Shown: piece by piece, positions 23,610 to 35,354 of the stretch
Numbering within the stretch: position 1 is the first letter of the stretch
Layout of the letters: each line of letters opens with the position of its first letter
DNA from: Pholiota molesta
Taxonomy: Eukaryota > Basidiomycota > Agaricomycetes > Agaricales > Strophariaceae
Assembly: GCA_014925825.1 (NCBI GenBank)
Contig: JACGCK010000055.1
Location: forward strand, 220,541-284,540
Length of the DNA stretch: 64,000 nucleotides
Reading direction: 5' to 3'
The notes under the pieces: model-generated
Seen by the model: only the letters and a program-made list of their open reading frames with translations
The model's database searches: none
Told to the model about the DNA's origin: nothing
Program-made: the position numbers and the translations under genes

Positions 23610-25730
23610 TCCGCAATTCATGTAATTATTTCTCATCAATTCATTTCGTTCCAGTGACTGTTTGAACTAATGGTAAGGAATTCCTCCATGTAGACGATTC
23701 CGTTCAGCTGCCTAGTTCATACCACTTTCCTCATCTAAAACCGGCCTGGCAATGCTTGTCCGAGGCGTTGATGCGCCCACAGCTTTTCACGTCCCCCGAG
23801 GATACATTTCCGGACTATTCACGAGCTGAATCAACCCTACCAGTCGAGTATACATTACTTTTACTTACTTCCCCGCATGGACTTTACTTGGAGTTTTGAA
23901 ATTTCTATTTGTATCTGGGGGCTGGGTTTCGCCTCGACACCCGAGGAACGGTGTCGTGTAAGTTGCGGTTGTCATTTCCTTAGCAATCCATTGCTCTTAG
24001 CAGCTTACCTTTTTTTCTTTCTTCCTTTCTCCGCAGGTACAAAGAAATGTCATAGCTTAGTCGACGAATCAAGTCCGCTTGACAAAGATGCTTGCCCGGG
24101 GGCCGGAGTCGACGCGTTGACGCCTGGTTGGCGCTTTACATTGATGGTTGTTTCGATGATCGACACCGGACCTTTTAACTTGATGGCAAAAAGGAACGCT
24201 TATCAGTTTCGCTTGTGTGGGTGAGCTGCAAACTCCATGACGTATCTTTCCTGACTATGTAAGGTTTCAACGTTCAACTCTAACAATGATATTATTGCTA
24301 ATTGTCCCACTCATTGTCGACGTAGAGACAAAGACACTATTACACATGTACCAGTTTATTTCCTTATGGGAGGAGTCCAGTGCATTCTCGAACATTTCTG
24401 GGTATATGTGCATTGGCATTTGTACACAGCACCTTGTATTTGTATTTTGAAGCCACAGGGTCAATTGCAGAAAGCTTGCTATGTACATGTGTCGCCAAGG
24501 GGTGACCGGTGAGCGCTACTGAGCGCTAACGCCGCCGACAGGTTCGCGGAAAAGCGGGGGACGGGCGTCTAGCCGTGAGTAGAATTTCACTAAATTGATT
24601 TGCATGATGGCGAATTTGCTCTGTTTGCGTATCTGGAATGAGTATCGAATTAATCGGGGTTGTCGAATTATTCACTTCATTTCATGCTAACCAGTTCTGT
24701 GTATTGATTGGGCTAAATTCGACGAAGCGTAGGCCATCCCCAATGATACGGTTGCACCCCACTTATAAGTTATCCGAATTTCATACAAATTTCTTCAAAG
24801 CCGCAATTACTTGCGACTATTACTACGAGTTGACTAGGAGAGCTGTGTTAGTCAGATGACATAGGATGAGATAGGATGTCATCTGTGCGGATAGATACCC
24901 GCTTGCCGAAGGGCACTCGGATTGCTCGGAAGTTGGAAGGTCCAGAAGTATCTACTCCCCAGTTTCGACTTGCTACAGATTCAAACCGATTATCTCTCTT
25001 TCAACAGAATTGCAGTTCTTGAATTGTTCCGTATACATACACTGCACACTTACATACTATGATTATTGAATGTGGTTCGATGCGCCGCCGACGCTTGAAT
25101 TGGCAATTTGTTTATCGCTTCATTTGTTTGCGGACAACACACGGAAATTTTGAGAAACTGGAATGCAAAGGCTGTTCATGCTGTTCATACTAGATAGCGC
25201 TACTTACATGGTAGACACTTGCGAAATCATTTTTTGTGGCGATTCACATATCTCAGAGTACCCACGTCGATATAAGCACGCAGCAATCAGTTCGTACACT
25301 CTAGGCATTCCAATGGATTTCCCTTTGTGGTCGTTGTCCCATTTGACCAACGCTGCACGCCAACATGGCACCCTACTAATTGCCCAGTGGATCTATTCCT
25401 TTTGATCTCAACTGAATGTTTTGCTTGAGATCGTGGGTGACCCTACAGCCTTTTCCGGAACCCGGACGACACATTTCCTAGATCTTGACGTTCAAAAGGT
25501 TTATGTTGGTCCATTCAGAGACCTGGATCTCGATAAGCAATAATGATGGTGTCTGCGGCTAAGAAAAGCACTCAAATCGCTCTTGTGTGACAGTGAGCCC
25601 GAGATATTTTCGTACCTTAATGTAAGTAAAACGCTGCTATAAAATCCCGCGTCTCCTCTCAGTGTCAATTCTTTCTCCCTCGTTATTTCCAACAATTATC
25701 TGTCCTCAAACTCCCTCATCCACAAAGGTC
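23610..25730. other. Long intergenic stretch, no supported gene
   Basis: About 2.1 kb. Several frames of 60-115 codons exist (for example 23877-24224, with a hydrophobic N-terminus). None shows a domain or convincing splice continuation. It may hold a small unrecognised gene. Confidence 0.4.
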
Positions 25731-26354
25731 ATGAAACACACATATAGCAGCGATGGAAGCCCCGAATCTCTGGCGACGCGTTACATTCTCCAATATTCAG
25801 TACGTGTTTTTGAGCTGCCATCATTCATGTCCCTTGAGAAATTTGCCTCTATCCTGTAGCGTCGTACTAAGTCCACAGTCTTCCCATCTTTCGACCTTTC
25901 TTTGCATGCGGAGATATTGGCCTCTCCCGTAAAATACGCCATCTTCGAGGTGTTGGGATACGAGTTCATCCGAGGTTTTGGGATTTCCTCACGTGTTTCC
26001 GGATCTCTGCGTTCTTCAGCCATTATTGGTGCCTTGGGCGGTGGAGTCTTGACGATGGTGCATCTTGCTCTTTCGTTCAAATACCACAACCCTCGAGAAG
26101 ACTATCCAACACTTCGCTCCCTTTCGACATCTCTACTTCAAGCCCTTTGGAAGGAAACCATCTTCAGCCTTTTCGCTGCCATGATTGGCGCTACACTAAG
26201 CGGCGTCAATTCCTCCGATGACCTACGTTACACTGCCGTTGCTGGCCTTGTTGGACCCATTTTGGCATTAGCGGTTATGTTTGGAATTTTAGGAGTGATC
26301 ATAGGAGTTGCATGGAGCGTGGAAAGGTTGAGAGGCTTTGTTTCCAGATATTGA
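25731..26354 (+). CDS. Small multi-pass membrane protein of unknown function
   Basis: Two exons: 25731-25799 and 25872-26354, joined by a GTACGT..ACTAAG intron of 72 nt that keeps frame ('ILQYS' to 'STVFPSFD'); 183 residues. Three hydrophobic segments are visible: around 'SAIIGALGGGVLTMVHLAL', 'TIFSLFAAMIGATLSG' and 'LVGPILALAVMFGILGVIIG'. They are Gly-rich, which allows tight helix packing. The C-terminus 'VERLRGFVSRY' is basic. No family is recognised. The long in-frame hydrophobic pattern and proper splice signals support a real gene; the nature of its product is unknown. Confidence 0.6.
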
Positions 26355-27994
26355 GTGGTCTCTTTTTTCTCTTGTTTCCCCACCTCCCCTTGCTTTCGAT
26401 TATTTGCTCTACGCTGTTCAAATGCATGCCATCATACTTACATATTCAATTCAGTATTAATCAGTACCTAACAGCGCTCTTACCATACACCGTGTATCCT
26501 TTCGGACCTTTATACCATACTCAAGAATCATTAAATAATAACCAGCAGACATGAAAGACGCTTGAGCTTTTGTGCGTATCCATTACAATTTTCTGTTACG
26601 GTCTGGTCTACATCGTGAGCTTTAATGCCTCAGATGGCCTCGGGCGTCCGATATCCCGTAAGCAAGGTACAGGCTGCTGCGAGTGATTGGTTTTGCTCAA
26701 TGCCACGCGCGCCTGCAAATGTTAATTGATGCAACGTTAACACTGACAGGAACTCTTGGGTCTTTCCTCATACTTATGTTACGAAATACGTCAGGGTCGT
26801 GGGAGCGGGCGGACAGGCCAGCCAACCTCCGATGCCTTTGTTGCCATGTTTGATTATTCCTGCTGTTCTAGGACTGTCAATATGTATGCAATAATTTAGG
26901 CGACCTTGTGTGCATTGGTATAAACAGAATTGAAATTCAATAGTCTCAAAATGTGAATGATCCAGGCTCAGGTACACGAGGTCTCATCAGTTGATTTAAG
27001 CGCCGGTGGAGGTATGGACGCGAAGAGTCTCTCTCAGCCGTTGCTATCGCCCGATATTATGGCATTAATATAGTCCCGCGTCCATAATACGTACTGCTTC
27101 AACTATACCTGACATACTTGACCAAGCCGCTATACTGTAGTTGTACCCACAATTTCGGATGATGGTGCTTTTCTGCTCAGTCCATAAACATCTTCGGGAC
27201 CATTGGGATCAACAGTAAAAACATCGTACCGAACAAGTGACAAAGACTCGTTTATCTATGACGCTCTTATGACATATTGAATAAGTTTATATTGCAGCTA
27301 TTAGAGGGTTGTGATCTGCGACCTCCAAGCACCTCATCAGTAACCGATTTACTATTGTATCGCGGGTACTTCCTAAGCAACATGTCAAGATGTGCCGCCG
27401 AGCGGCCATATCCACTACCAATTCCATCATTGAGTTTTGACTGATTTACACCAGCGCTCCCTGTCGCTTCAATCCCATTGAGGAATCCCGATCAGATGCC
27501 GTTTTTTTATGGATAACACCCCATCCATACGTACTTACACCTAACACACATATACAGTAGGATGAAGGATCTGCAGCACCGTAGTAGGCAAGTATGTCCA
27601 GATTACCGTAAAAGGATAACGGCAACTCCTTGTGTTGCTAGCTCAATGACGCGCCGCACATATGCATCGGATGGGTGACATGTCGATTCCTACATTCTAT
27701 AGTAAAATTGGTGGTTTCCTATTATGTGGCCTACGCTGCGAACGGATCTTACTCCAGCTGAATTTTATTTCTTCTTACTTATAATTGCGTTTCACTGATT
27801 GATGCCTTTCACTATAATCTTCAATTCTAATATGGACGAGACTACAGGGCGATTTGTTAACCATAAGTTGTGCAAGACGTAATCTTCTTCAATCAGGTCG
27901 CTTGTAAGCCCATTGACCTGGAGCTTGTTTCAAATTCGGATTTACTGTTTTTAAAGGAACAAATGGAATAAGGAGACTGGACAGCGGGCGCCTT
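26355..27994. other. Intergenic, no supported gene
   Basis: About 1.6 kb of mixed composition with no open frame that I can link to a product. Confidence 0.4.
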
Positions 27995-28778
27995 TTAATT
28001 GTGCACATGGGCAGTTTCTTTTGGGGAATAATGTTGAGGCATCTCATGCAAGCTCTGTGACTGACGCATCGGTAATGTCGGGCAACGGGTTGTGCAAAGA
28101 AGTGAGAACGATAGAAGTCTCGAGAAAGGAGAAAACTAACTGTATCTTTGGCTAACTGAAATTTACGTGTTTTCTTTCTATATCTGGGCCTTCCCCGATC
28201 CTCCGAAGTAGTATTGACAGTGTCGACATTTATTTCTGCATCTTTCTTCTGCGCCATTACATTGGCAATTTCTGAGTCAAAGGTAGATTCACAATCTGAG
28301 CTATTGGGATTCTCCGTTTCCAACAGCAAAGGATCGTTGTTCGGCTTGGGAGTGGATGGAGTTAATGGACGAGAATGATTGTAAAGATCGATTATGAACG
28401 AGTCTTCTTCTCCATTAAGGGCCCTGTGTATTAAGGGAGATCGTCAGAGATAAGTTAGGACCCTACTCAGTACAATGCGCACTCCACATTTATCTCGTAA
28501 CGTGAATCGTAATATGAGTAGAACATGTCCACGAACTCCGCGGCTGGGTCTGTTGCACTTTCTGGGTCAACTTTGCTGTATTTTTCCATGCTTCTGAAAG
28601 GGCTGGACGAGGTAGCAAGAGCAAATAGCTTATGAGGGCAGTCTAGGTGAGAGAGTGTGGGGTAGCTCCCAGGTGAAAAGGATCCAAGAGATACAATAGA
28701 AGGGCTGGGGTTGCCACTTAACGAATGAATATGGGGTTGAATATTTACCAGGTTCATTTCGGATGCTTCCTGACCCAT
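27995..28778 (-). CDS. Hypothetical protein
   Basis: A three-exon model on the minus strand (28778-28483, 28423-28141, 28060-27995) gives 214 residues with all junctions in frame: 'MGQEASEMNLVNIQP' .. 'VDMFYSYYDSRYEINVE' + 'ALNGEEDSFIIDLYNHS' .. 'RGRPRYRKKTRKFQLAKDT' + 'SQSLHEMPQ' .. 'HVHN'. The middle exon ends in a strongly basic cluster that could be a nuclear-localisation signal. If the last intron is retained, an alternative C-terminus runs to 27889. No domain is recognised. An in-frame upstream ATG at 28847 would add 23 residues. Confidence 0.45.
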
Positions 28779-29345
28779 GGCACAAGGCCTATCTATTAAT
28801 CTAAGAGAAAAACTCAACGTGTTGGTGGCACGTGGGTCTAGATACACAAATATAGAGCTTCGATACTGTCCTTTCCATGGGCGCTTATTTTCGGCGAAGC
28901 CATCAGCTCAAGCATTCCACTCTGTACGAGGGTATTTGGCTGAAATTAGAGGGACATTTTCTGCTAATCAGGCTGATAGCAGTAAGACTCGTGGCTTCTT
29001 TTGAGGAGCATTGACTCCATCGCTGCATATGGCGCCCAGGAGCGCCCAGGTCGCTGATGTTGCCGATCAGCAGTAAATATTAAACGTTTAAAACAGGACA
29101 AAAAATGCATTAAAAGAGAGATAGTTCCGATTGAATGTTAGTCCCTTGCGTCTAGCACTTTTTAAACCATACACTGGCACTCAAACGTTTTGCACAAGCA
29201 CATTATGATGCCTGCAAGCGCTCAAATTTCGCAGGTTGGCCAATCTTGCCGGTCGGCATGAGGCACTCCTGTGCGGGTTCCCGCGAGCGTGAGAAAACGA
29301 ACCCAAACTACTGGCCAATTTTTCTGAGACGTGACCGTTGTGTTC

Positions 29346-31255
29346 ATGTGGCGACTATCATGGACTTGCGCCAAAACGGCCACGAAACCCAGGCCTTCCC
29401 GCTTTCTAGTATGCCAGAAACGATGTATTTCGACTGCTTATATCGATCCTTCCATACGGGAATTCACGTCGACACTGGTTAGCAAACAGCCAGCATTCCA
29501 AGTCCAACCCTCTTCTGTCCGTATCTTAACGGATCCTGTTCAATTCTATGACACGTTGCTGGTAAGTTTTCCAGCTTCTTGGTCGATTTGATAACCAAAT
29601 ACCTTAGGAAATGATCAATAAAGCCGAACGACGAATATTTATCTCGTCATTATACATTGGTTCGGAAGAAACGGAACTGGTAAATGGGTTTCTTTCGGGT
29701 TCTGGTACAATGTCGATGATTTCTCCAGATATCTGCGTTATCGACGCGTCTTCGCGCCCGACCAGACCTCAAACTCCAAATGGTTCTGGACCTCAATCGG
29801 TCTACGCGCCCAGGGTCTGATTCAACCGCAAAGATCTTGCTCCCGCTATTGCAGGAGTTTCCAGCCCGTGTCACTATCTCCATGTTCCGCAGTCCTAGTT
29901 TGCGCGGAATTCTCGCTAAGATAGTTCCTCCACGGTTCAATGAAGGCTGGGGGACATGGCATGCCAAAATTTACGGTGTCGATGACGACGTAATGATCAG
30001 CGGGTGAGTTGCTAGACCTCGGAGAGACGTCATTCGCAAGGGTTTAATGGAAGAAAAAATTTCTAGTGCGAACCTGAATAAATCGTATTTCACGAATCGG
30101 CAGGATCGCTACCTATATTTTTCGGCGCAGACACATCTCGCGCAGTATTGTCACGATTTCATGGAGACTGTCAAATCTTTCTCGTACAGGCTATTACCCA
30201 ATGAATCCTCAACACTGTCGATGCCCGCCACTCCCAATCCCCACACCTACACTTACGACGACTATACCCTATATTGGCCTAATCTTGATACCCATCCCCA
30301 TTACTTTAATTCGATCGCAGAAGAAGCCCTCTCGCAATTTCAGAAACGCCATTGTACCCACTCGAAACAAACATCATCGAATAATTCTGCTGACTCGGCG
30401 CAGATGCCTTTACTTATCCCAATCATCCAGGCTGGCCAATTCAATATCAGGGAAGAAGAATCGACCATTCAGCTACTCTTCCGACACCTTGCGAAAAGCT
30501 CACTGAACCGACGTCCGTTACTGGATCTGACAAGTGGATATTTCAGCCTGTATACTCCCTATCAGAACCTAATCTTGAATAGTCCAAACGTCGATTGTCG
30601 AATTGTCGCAGCAAGCCCTAAAGTAAGTCATTCCAGACCGCTATGGTTAGTTCTATGGTCGATTAAGTATATTTTTCAGGCAAACGGGTTCTATGGATCG
30701 AAAGGGATTTCGGGAAGAATACCAGAAGGCTATACGTTATATGAGAAGCGCTTCATGAATGCTGTAGCCAAAGCAGGTAGACTATGGAGGGGAGATTCAC
30801 AGACAGGTGGCCAGGGTGTGCTGCTGACTGAGTGGGAGAAACCAGGGTGGACTTATCATGCGAAAGGTATAACTTCTGCCTCGATACTTTCGACAAGAGC
30901 GTTCTCACATCGTACGGGTACAGGAATATGGGTTTCCCTGACGTCGTCAGCGGCTCCGATTCTAACTCTCTTTGGTTCTACCAACCTTAACTCGCGGTCA
31001 GCACATATCGATACAGAACTCTCCTTCCTCATGATTCTGCCATCAGAAACACAAATTCCCGCCACCGCCCCCACCATGGACCCTTCTTCCGCAGATACTC
31101 TCGCACTAGCTGATTCTCCACTTCGCGCTTTGCAGCGGGACCTCGCACGTGAAATAGAGGGGATTAGATCCAATGCTGCCGAATGGAAGGGCGAGCAACG
31201 TCATGTCCGCTGGACAACCAAGATCATCGTCTGGCTAGTCAAAGGAATGCTGTAG
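29346..31255 (+). CDS. PGS1: CDP-diacylglycerol-glycerol-3-phosphate 3-phosphatidyltransferase, mitochondrial (PLD superfamily)
   Basis: Six exons (29346-29561, 29608-29679, 29729-30003, 30067-30622, 30680-30866, 30924-31255) give 545 residues without a frame break. The N-terminus 'MWRLSWTCAKTATKPRPSRF' is a basic amphipathic mitochondrial presequence. Two PLD-type HKD half-motifs are seen: 'HAKIYGVDDDVMISGANLN' at about residues 180-200, and 'YHAKG-IWV..FGSTNLNSRS' at about 440-465. 'RIFISSLYIG' and 'LVLDLNRSTRPG' are also characteristic of eukaryotic PGP synthases. The enzyme makes phosphatidylglycerophosphate from CDP-DAG and glycerol-3-phosphate, the committed step to cardiolipin in the inner membrane. 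The start at 29346 follows a frame that otherwise begins at a GTG; ATG is preferred. Confidence 0.95.
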
Positions 31256-31533
31256 AGTCACTCAGGCATGATGCATGAAACTTCGTTAGCTTGGTTGAAC
31301 TATAAAAACATAGCGAGCATGTTATTTCGATGGCCTTCACGCATTGTGTACGTCCTCACTTGAATCGTGTTGAAACCTTGCAAGGTTATATAAGCCACTA
31401 GTTTTCTACTCCACCGTCCTACGCTTGCTATCTGCTCACGGTCCCAACTTGGGTTTCCATACACTGACATCAGTTCCCATGACCAGTAAACACCCAGCAA
31501 ACACTCAAACACTCAAACACTTGAACGCTCATC

Positions 31534-32608
31534 ATGGACCAAGATGCTTTAAATGCTCGAGCTGCTGAGCTTCTTGCTGATCCACAGGCGCTCGACGAGT
31601 TCATGCAATTCATGAAGAACGAAATCGCCAACCCACCGAAGGTCGTGGAGTTGTTCAAGATCCCGGAAGGACTATCGCCCGCCTGGCAGGAATTCTTTGA
31701 TAAAGTCGCAGCATACTATGAGCGGCAATGCGCGGCCAACAGACACGCCCTCATTTCACTCGAGAAGAGGAGCTGGATTATGGAAGATGAGAAGCTGTGT
31801 GAATTCGAGATGTTGATGTCTGCAACGGATATGAAGGAAAAGGTGAGTGAAATCGGTTGGAACTTTTGAGAACGTTTGGGCCGACACCCAATTGTGTGGT
31901 GATTGTCTATCTAAAGGGAAACGAAGAATTCAAGAAGGGTGATAGCATTACTAACATCGCCCGGGCTGAGATGCTGTACTCTTCTTCCATCTCTACGTTT
32001 CCGACACCCGATGCTATGAACAATATGGCAGCTGTTTCTTTGAAGCTCAATAAGCAAGTCTCGACATGTAATTTTTTGACGAACTCTAGTCACTAACAAG
32101 ATGTCGCGCAACTAGATTCGACATCGCCGAAAGCTTTGCTACCAAAGCTCTTGATATGGATTTATTTAGCATTCCTCTGAGCAGCGCCAACGCGCATTTC
32201 GCGCGCTCTGTGGCACGTACTCATTTGGCCAAATTCGACGGGGCAAAAGCAGGTTAGCCCTCGTCAAATTCCCCATAAACTTTGTAATAACTTACAACGA
32301 TGCCCGCAACAGATGCCCTCGCCGTGCTCCAATCCGATCCTTCTGAAACTTCCGTTGAAGGATTACTGGGTCGTATTCAAGCGTTAAGCGATACCGTCAA
32401 AACCATCGAACAGGTTGAACAATATCTCAGCGAACAGCCCCAGCCCCCAGCTGAGATCTCTTTCGACCAGGCCTTCGACAGAGTGCAAGATCTTCAAATG
32501 TCTTACATACGGATCCCACCTGTGTTTTTGGAGAAGATGAAACCGAGATCAATCCAGTATCATATTGACGCACTGCAATATCAGATAGCAATCCACCTGT
32601 ACGACTAG
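31534..32608 (+). CDS. Alpha-helical, probable TPR-repeat protein
   Basis: Four exons (31534-31842, 31917-32053, 32116-32252, 32313-32608), 292 residues, in frame throughout. Exon 2 has the TPR-like pattern 'GNEEFKKGDSITNIARAEML' with '..AMNNMAAVSLKLN', continued by 'KFDIAESFATKALDMD' and 'HFARSVARTHLAKFDGAKA', which together resemble two to three tetratricopeptide units. The second intron (32054-32115) begins with GC rather than GT (AA|GCAAGT), the accepted non-canonical donor; the nearby GT donor would break the frame. Such proteins are protein-binding scaffolds. It starts about 280 bp after PGS1 on the same strand; no specific orthologue is recognised. Confidence 0.7.
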
Positions 32609-32707
32609 TGAAAATATATGTATCATAGTTTCTCAAGTTCACCCACAAGCTCACATCAAACGAGATTGCATTTCAGCGCTACATAATAACTATCCTAATT
32701 GAATCAC

Positions 32708-33564
32708 TCAGAAAGCGCCATCTTGTTGGAGCTGTTGCCTGTCCTTGTGGATGGTCTCCTGGAGCTTCATCTCCGCGCCTTGCTTCTTGAATCGGGCCTC
32801 CTCTTTCTTGATCTGGTTCTGCTCAGACTTCATCTCGCTGGCCTCGCTGTGGACCTTGTTTTCGAATCGCGAGACTCGTCCGGGAACGCGTGCACCGGTG
32901 CGGCCACCGGCGAGACGGCCAGCACCACGGGCGCCAGTGTGGAGGTGGCCAGGGAGGCGGCCTCCTTGCCTGAGTCCGGTCCTGACACCGCCAATGCGGC
33001 GACCAGCAGTTGCGCCGGTGTGGAGCTAAAGCAAAAAAGAATTTATACATGAGCACTTTCTGTAACTCGAATCAACAATCGAGACGACGTACTCGGCCTG
33101 GGAGACGTCCACCAAGGGAGTGCGCACCGCCGAGATGTGCGCCACCGATGCGCGCGCCGCCGATGTGCGCGCCGCCGCGGACGGGAATCTTGCTGACAGT
33201 GCGGGCAGCGGCGATAGCGTGCGAGGGGCTGAAAATTCGGGCTTCAACCTCCTCGAAGTCATCGAAGTCGCGGGCCTCAAGCTCGAACTCATCGTCGAAG
33301 TCACGGGCTTCGAGCTCGAATTCGTCGTCAAATTCACGAGCGTCAATTTCGAACTCGTCGTCGAAGGCGCGTGCGTCGATTTCATTGTCGAAGTAGGCGA
33401 CATCACGGGCCTCGACGGAGGCAACGTCGTCAGAGTACTGCAATTATGTGAGTGAGAAATTGCGCTACATTATTAGCGAGGTGACTTACGAAGGGCATGG
33501 CGGCGACGCTGGTGGCCTTGAGGGCGAAGACAGCAGCCAAAACGAAGGTAGAGGTGAGTTGCAT
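32708..33564 (-). CDS. Secreted precursor with acidic 11-residue repeats and a basic Gly/Arg/His-rich half
   Basis: Three exons (33564-33490, 33437-33093, 33025-32708), 245 residues, in frame. Residues 1-23 form a clear signal peptide ('MQLTSTFVLAAVFALKATS' + 'VAA'). Residues about 30-95 carry units of the form F-D-D-E-F-E-(I/L)-(D/E)-A-R-(D/E), four near-perfect and two diverged, encoded by a 33-bp tandem repeat (about 33230-33400). Next comes a strongly basic stretch with repeated GGAH, GGAR and GRLPGR units, then a charged helix ('KSEQNQIKKEEARFKK') to the end. There is no dibasic kexin site between units; each unit ends in Ala-Arg, which a trypsin-like or single-Arg protease could cut (inference). 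Unknown function; secreted repeat peptides of fungi include surface-active and signalling peptides. Confidence 0.75.
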
Positions 33565-35354
33565 GTTGATAAATGTAGAAGGGATTAAGTTGAAATCTAC
33601 ATAGCGCCAAAGAATGTTAGGTGCCGTTCTGAACACAGTAATATTGGGACCTACGTCGTAAAGGGTTCGTGAGGTTCGAAGAACGTATAGGACCAGCCTA
33701 GATTCTATGAGGACGAGAAATCAGTGCCAAACTCCAATAAAAATCGGAGGAGGCGGCTATACCGAGTGATGTGAATGTCAGAAAAGTTGCACCGGGCACT
33801 TTGCTGGGGATTCTAGTTGGAAAGGACGTGCTTTTATAGCATTCCTTACACCTGTCCCATGTCCCAAGTCATGACAGGAATCAGTAATTACACAGCCCAC
33901 CGTCAATGCCGGAGGCATTCATTCATCGCAATTCTTCCGCTGCCGGATAGGCATTGCGTATTGTGATGCTGGCCGATTGGGGCCGTCAGTGACAATCAAT
34001 AGAGAGGCTTCAAAAGGTGGCAAGCATCAAGCAAAGGGTCTTGGCATTCGTATATTAATACATCATACATTATATTTAGACTTCTACTCTACACAACACA
34101 GCTACATTCTCCCTCGTTATCAATCTTGAAACATCGTACAGAAATTCTACATAGCCTTCATTCTTTGATTACTTGGTGGGCTGAATAAGACGCACATCCG
34201 TATTTGAAGGCCCGTAAACACAACTGCGCCGCACTGAACAGAAAGAGGAGCACCCTGATCCTAACATGACCACGTACATTTCTATCAAGGTGCTGACCCA
34301 CTCCGAGTTGCCCAATGACAAATCGCAAGTACCCCACCATTTTACTGAGGAGAGAAATGCCCGATACTGAGTCGGTGATCAGATATCAGAGCGCTGCCAG
34401 GCGCTGCCACAGCGCCGAAACGCTGATGCTTGTATCAAGGTTTGCAAGCAGATAGTCAGCTCCGCGCCCATTCCTCGTTAATTCCTCGCTGCTTGATAGA
34501 TCTGTTGCTGAAGGACAATATCGAGATCCTCCGATTCTGCCTTGACCTGCTAACCGGGTATAATAGGCGCCCAATAAGTTCTATCAACGACACATGCTAG
34601 TGGCACTGTTCAGACGACTGGTGTGGAGTAGTGGTGCCACTCAAGGTGCCACTGTACACCTGTACTGCAAATTGACAATGTTTCGCAACGTGTCTCATCA
34701 ACTTCCACGGGGCTGGTTGACCGTTGGAAGAACAAAGACTCACGCTGCCTTGCTGCTCCAATGTCCGATTCCATCGACGGTCGCAGCTGCACATGGGAAA
34801 ATAAAAGTCTCGAGGTAACGGAAAGTTTGATGAGGTGAAGCATTGATGTTGCGAATTGCGACAGAATCCAGAGGATATTTTTGGTTCCAGTGGGCGCTCA
34901 CCCTCTGACAGCTAAGACACATCGCCAGATGGATTTTGACGATGGGAATGCGAGCTCTCGCTGCGGCCTGGATCACTCCTATCATCATGGAAAAATCTAC
35001 GCATGCAAGAAGCAAGGTCGGAAATTAATCGATGACAAGAAGGCGGCTGGAACATTGAATATCTCACCGAAAGGGATCGGAGGCCTTTGAAAGCTTCCTT
35101 GCAATGCGGCGCGTTGACCTACACAACATGATTCCTGGTTATCTTCAACATTTTCCTCAGAGAAGACGAATCTTCGGCTTAAAAATTGAATGTTTCGGCC
35201 GAGGGAGAGCAGTGTATATTGCCCTTTGAGGTCGGGACATTACATTGGAGAATAACGTTAATTATCTAGAATTTCGTCTGAGTATCATTAGATGGGATCA
35301 GAGTCTGAGTGGTGATGATGCGTTGGAGAAAGAACTGGGAGCACTTAAACAACG
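33565..35354. other. Intergenic, no supported gene
   Basis: About 1.8 kb between the secreted-peptide start and the ATM1 stop. Short frames around 34600-35090 overlap each other on both strands and show no domain. The first few hundred bases upstream of 33564 presumably hold the secreted-peptide promoter. Confidence 0.4.

Noticed and set aside
33010..33455. Plus-strand frames over the acidic repeat region
   Set aside because: They are antisense shadows of the tandem repeat; only the minus strand has the signal peptide and in-phase introns.
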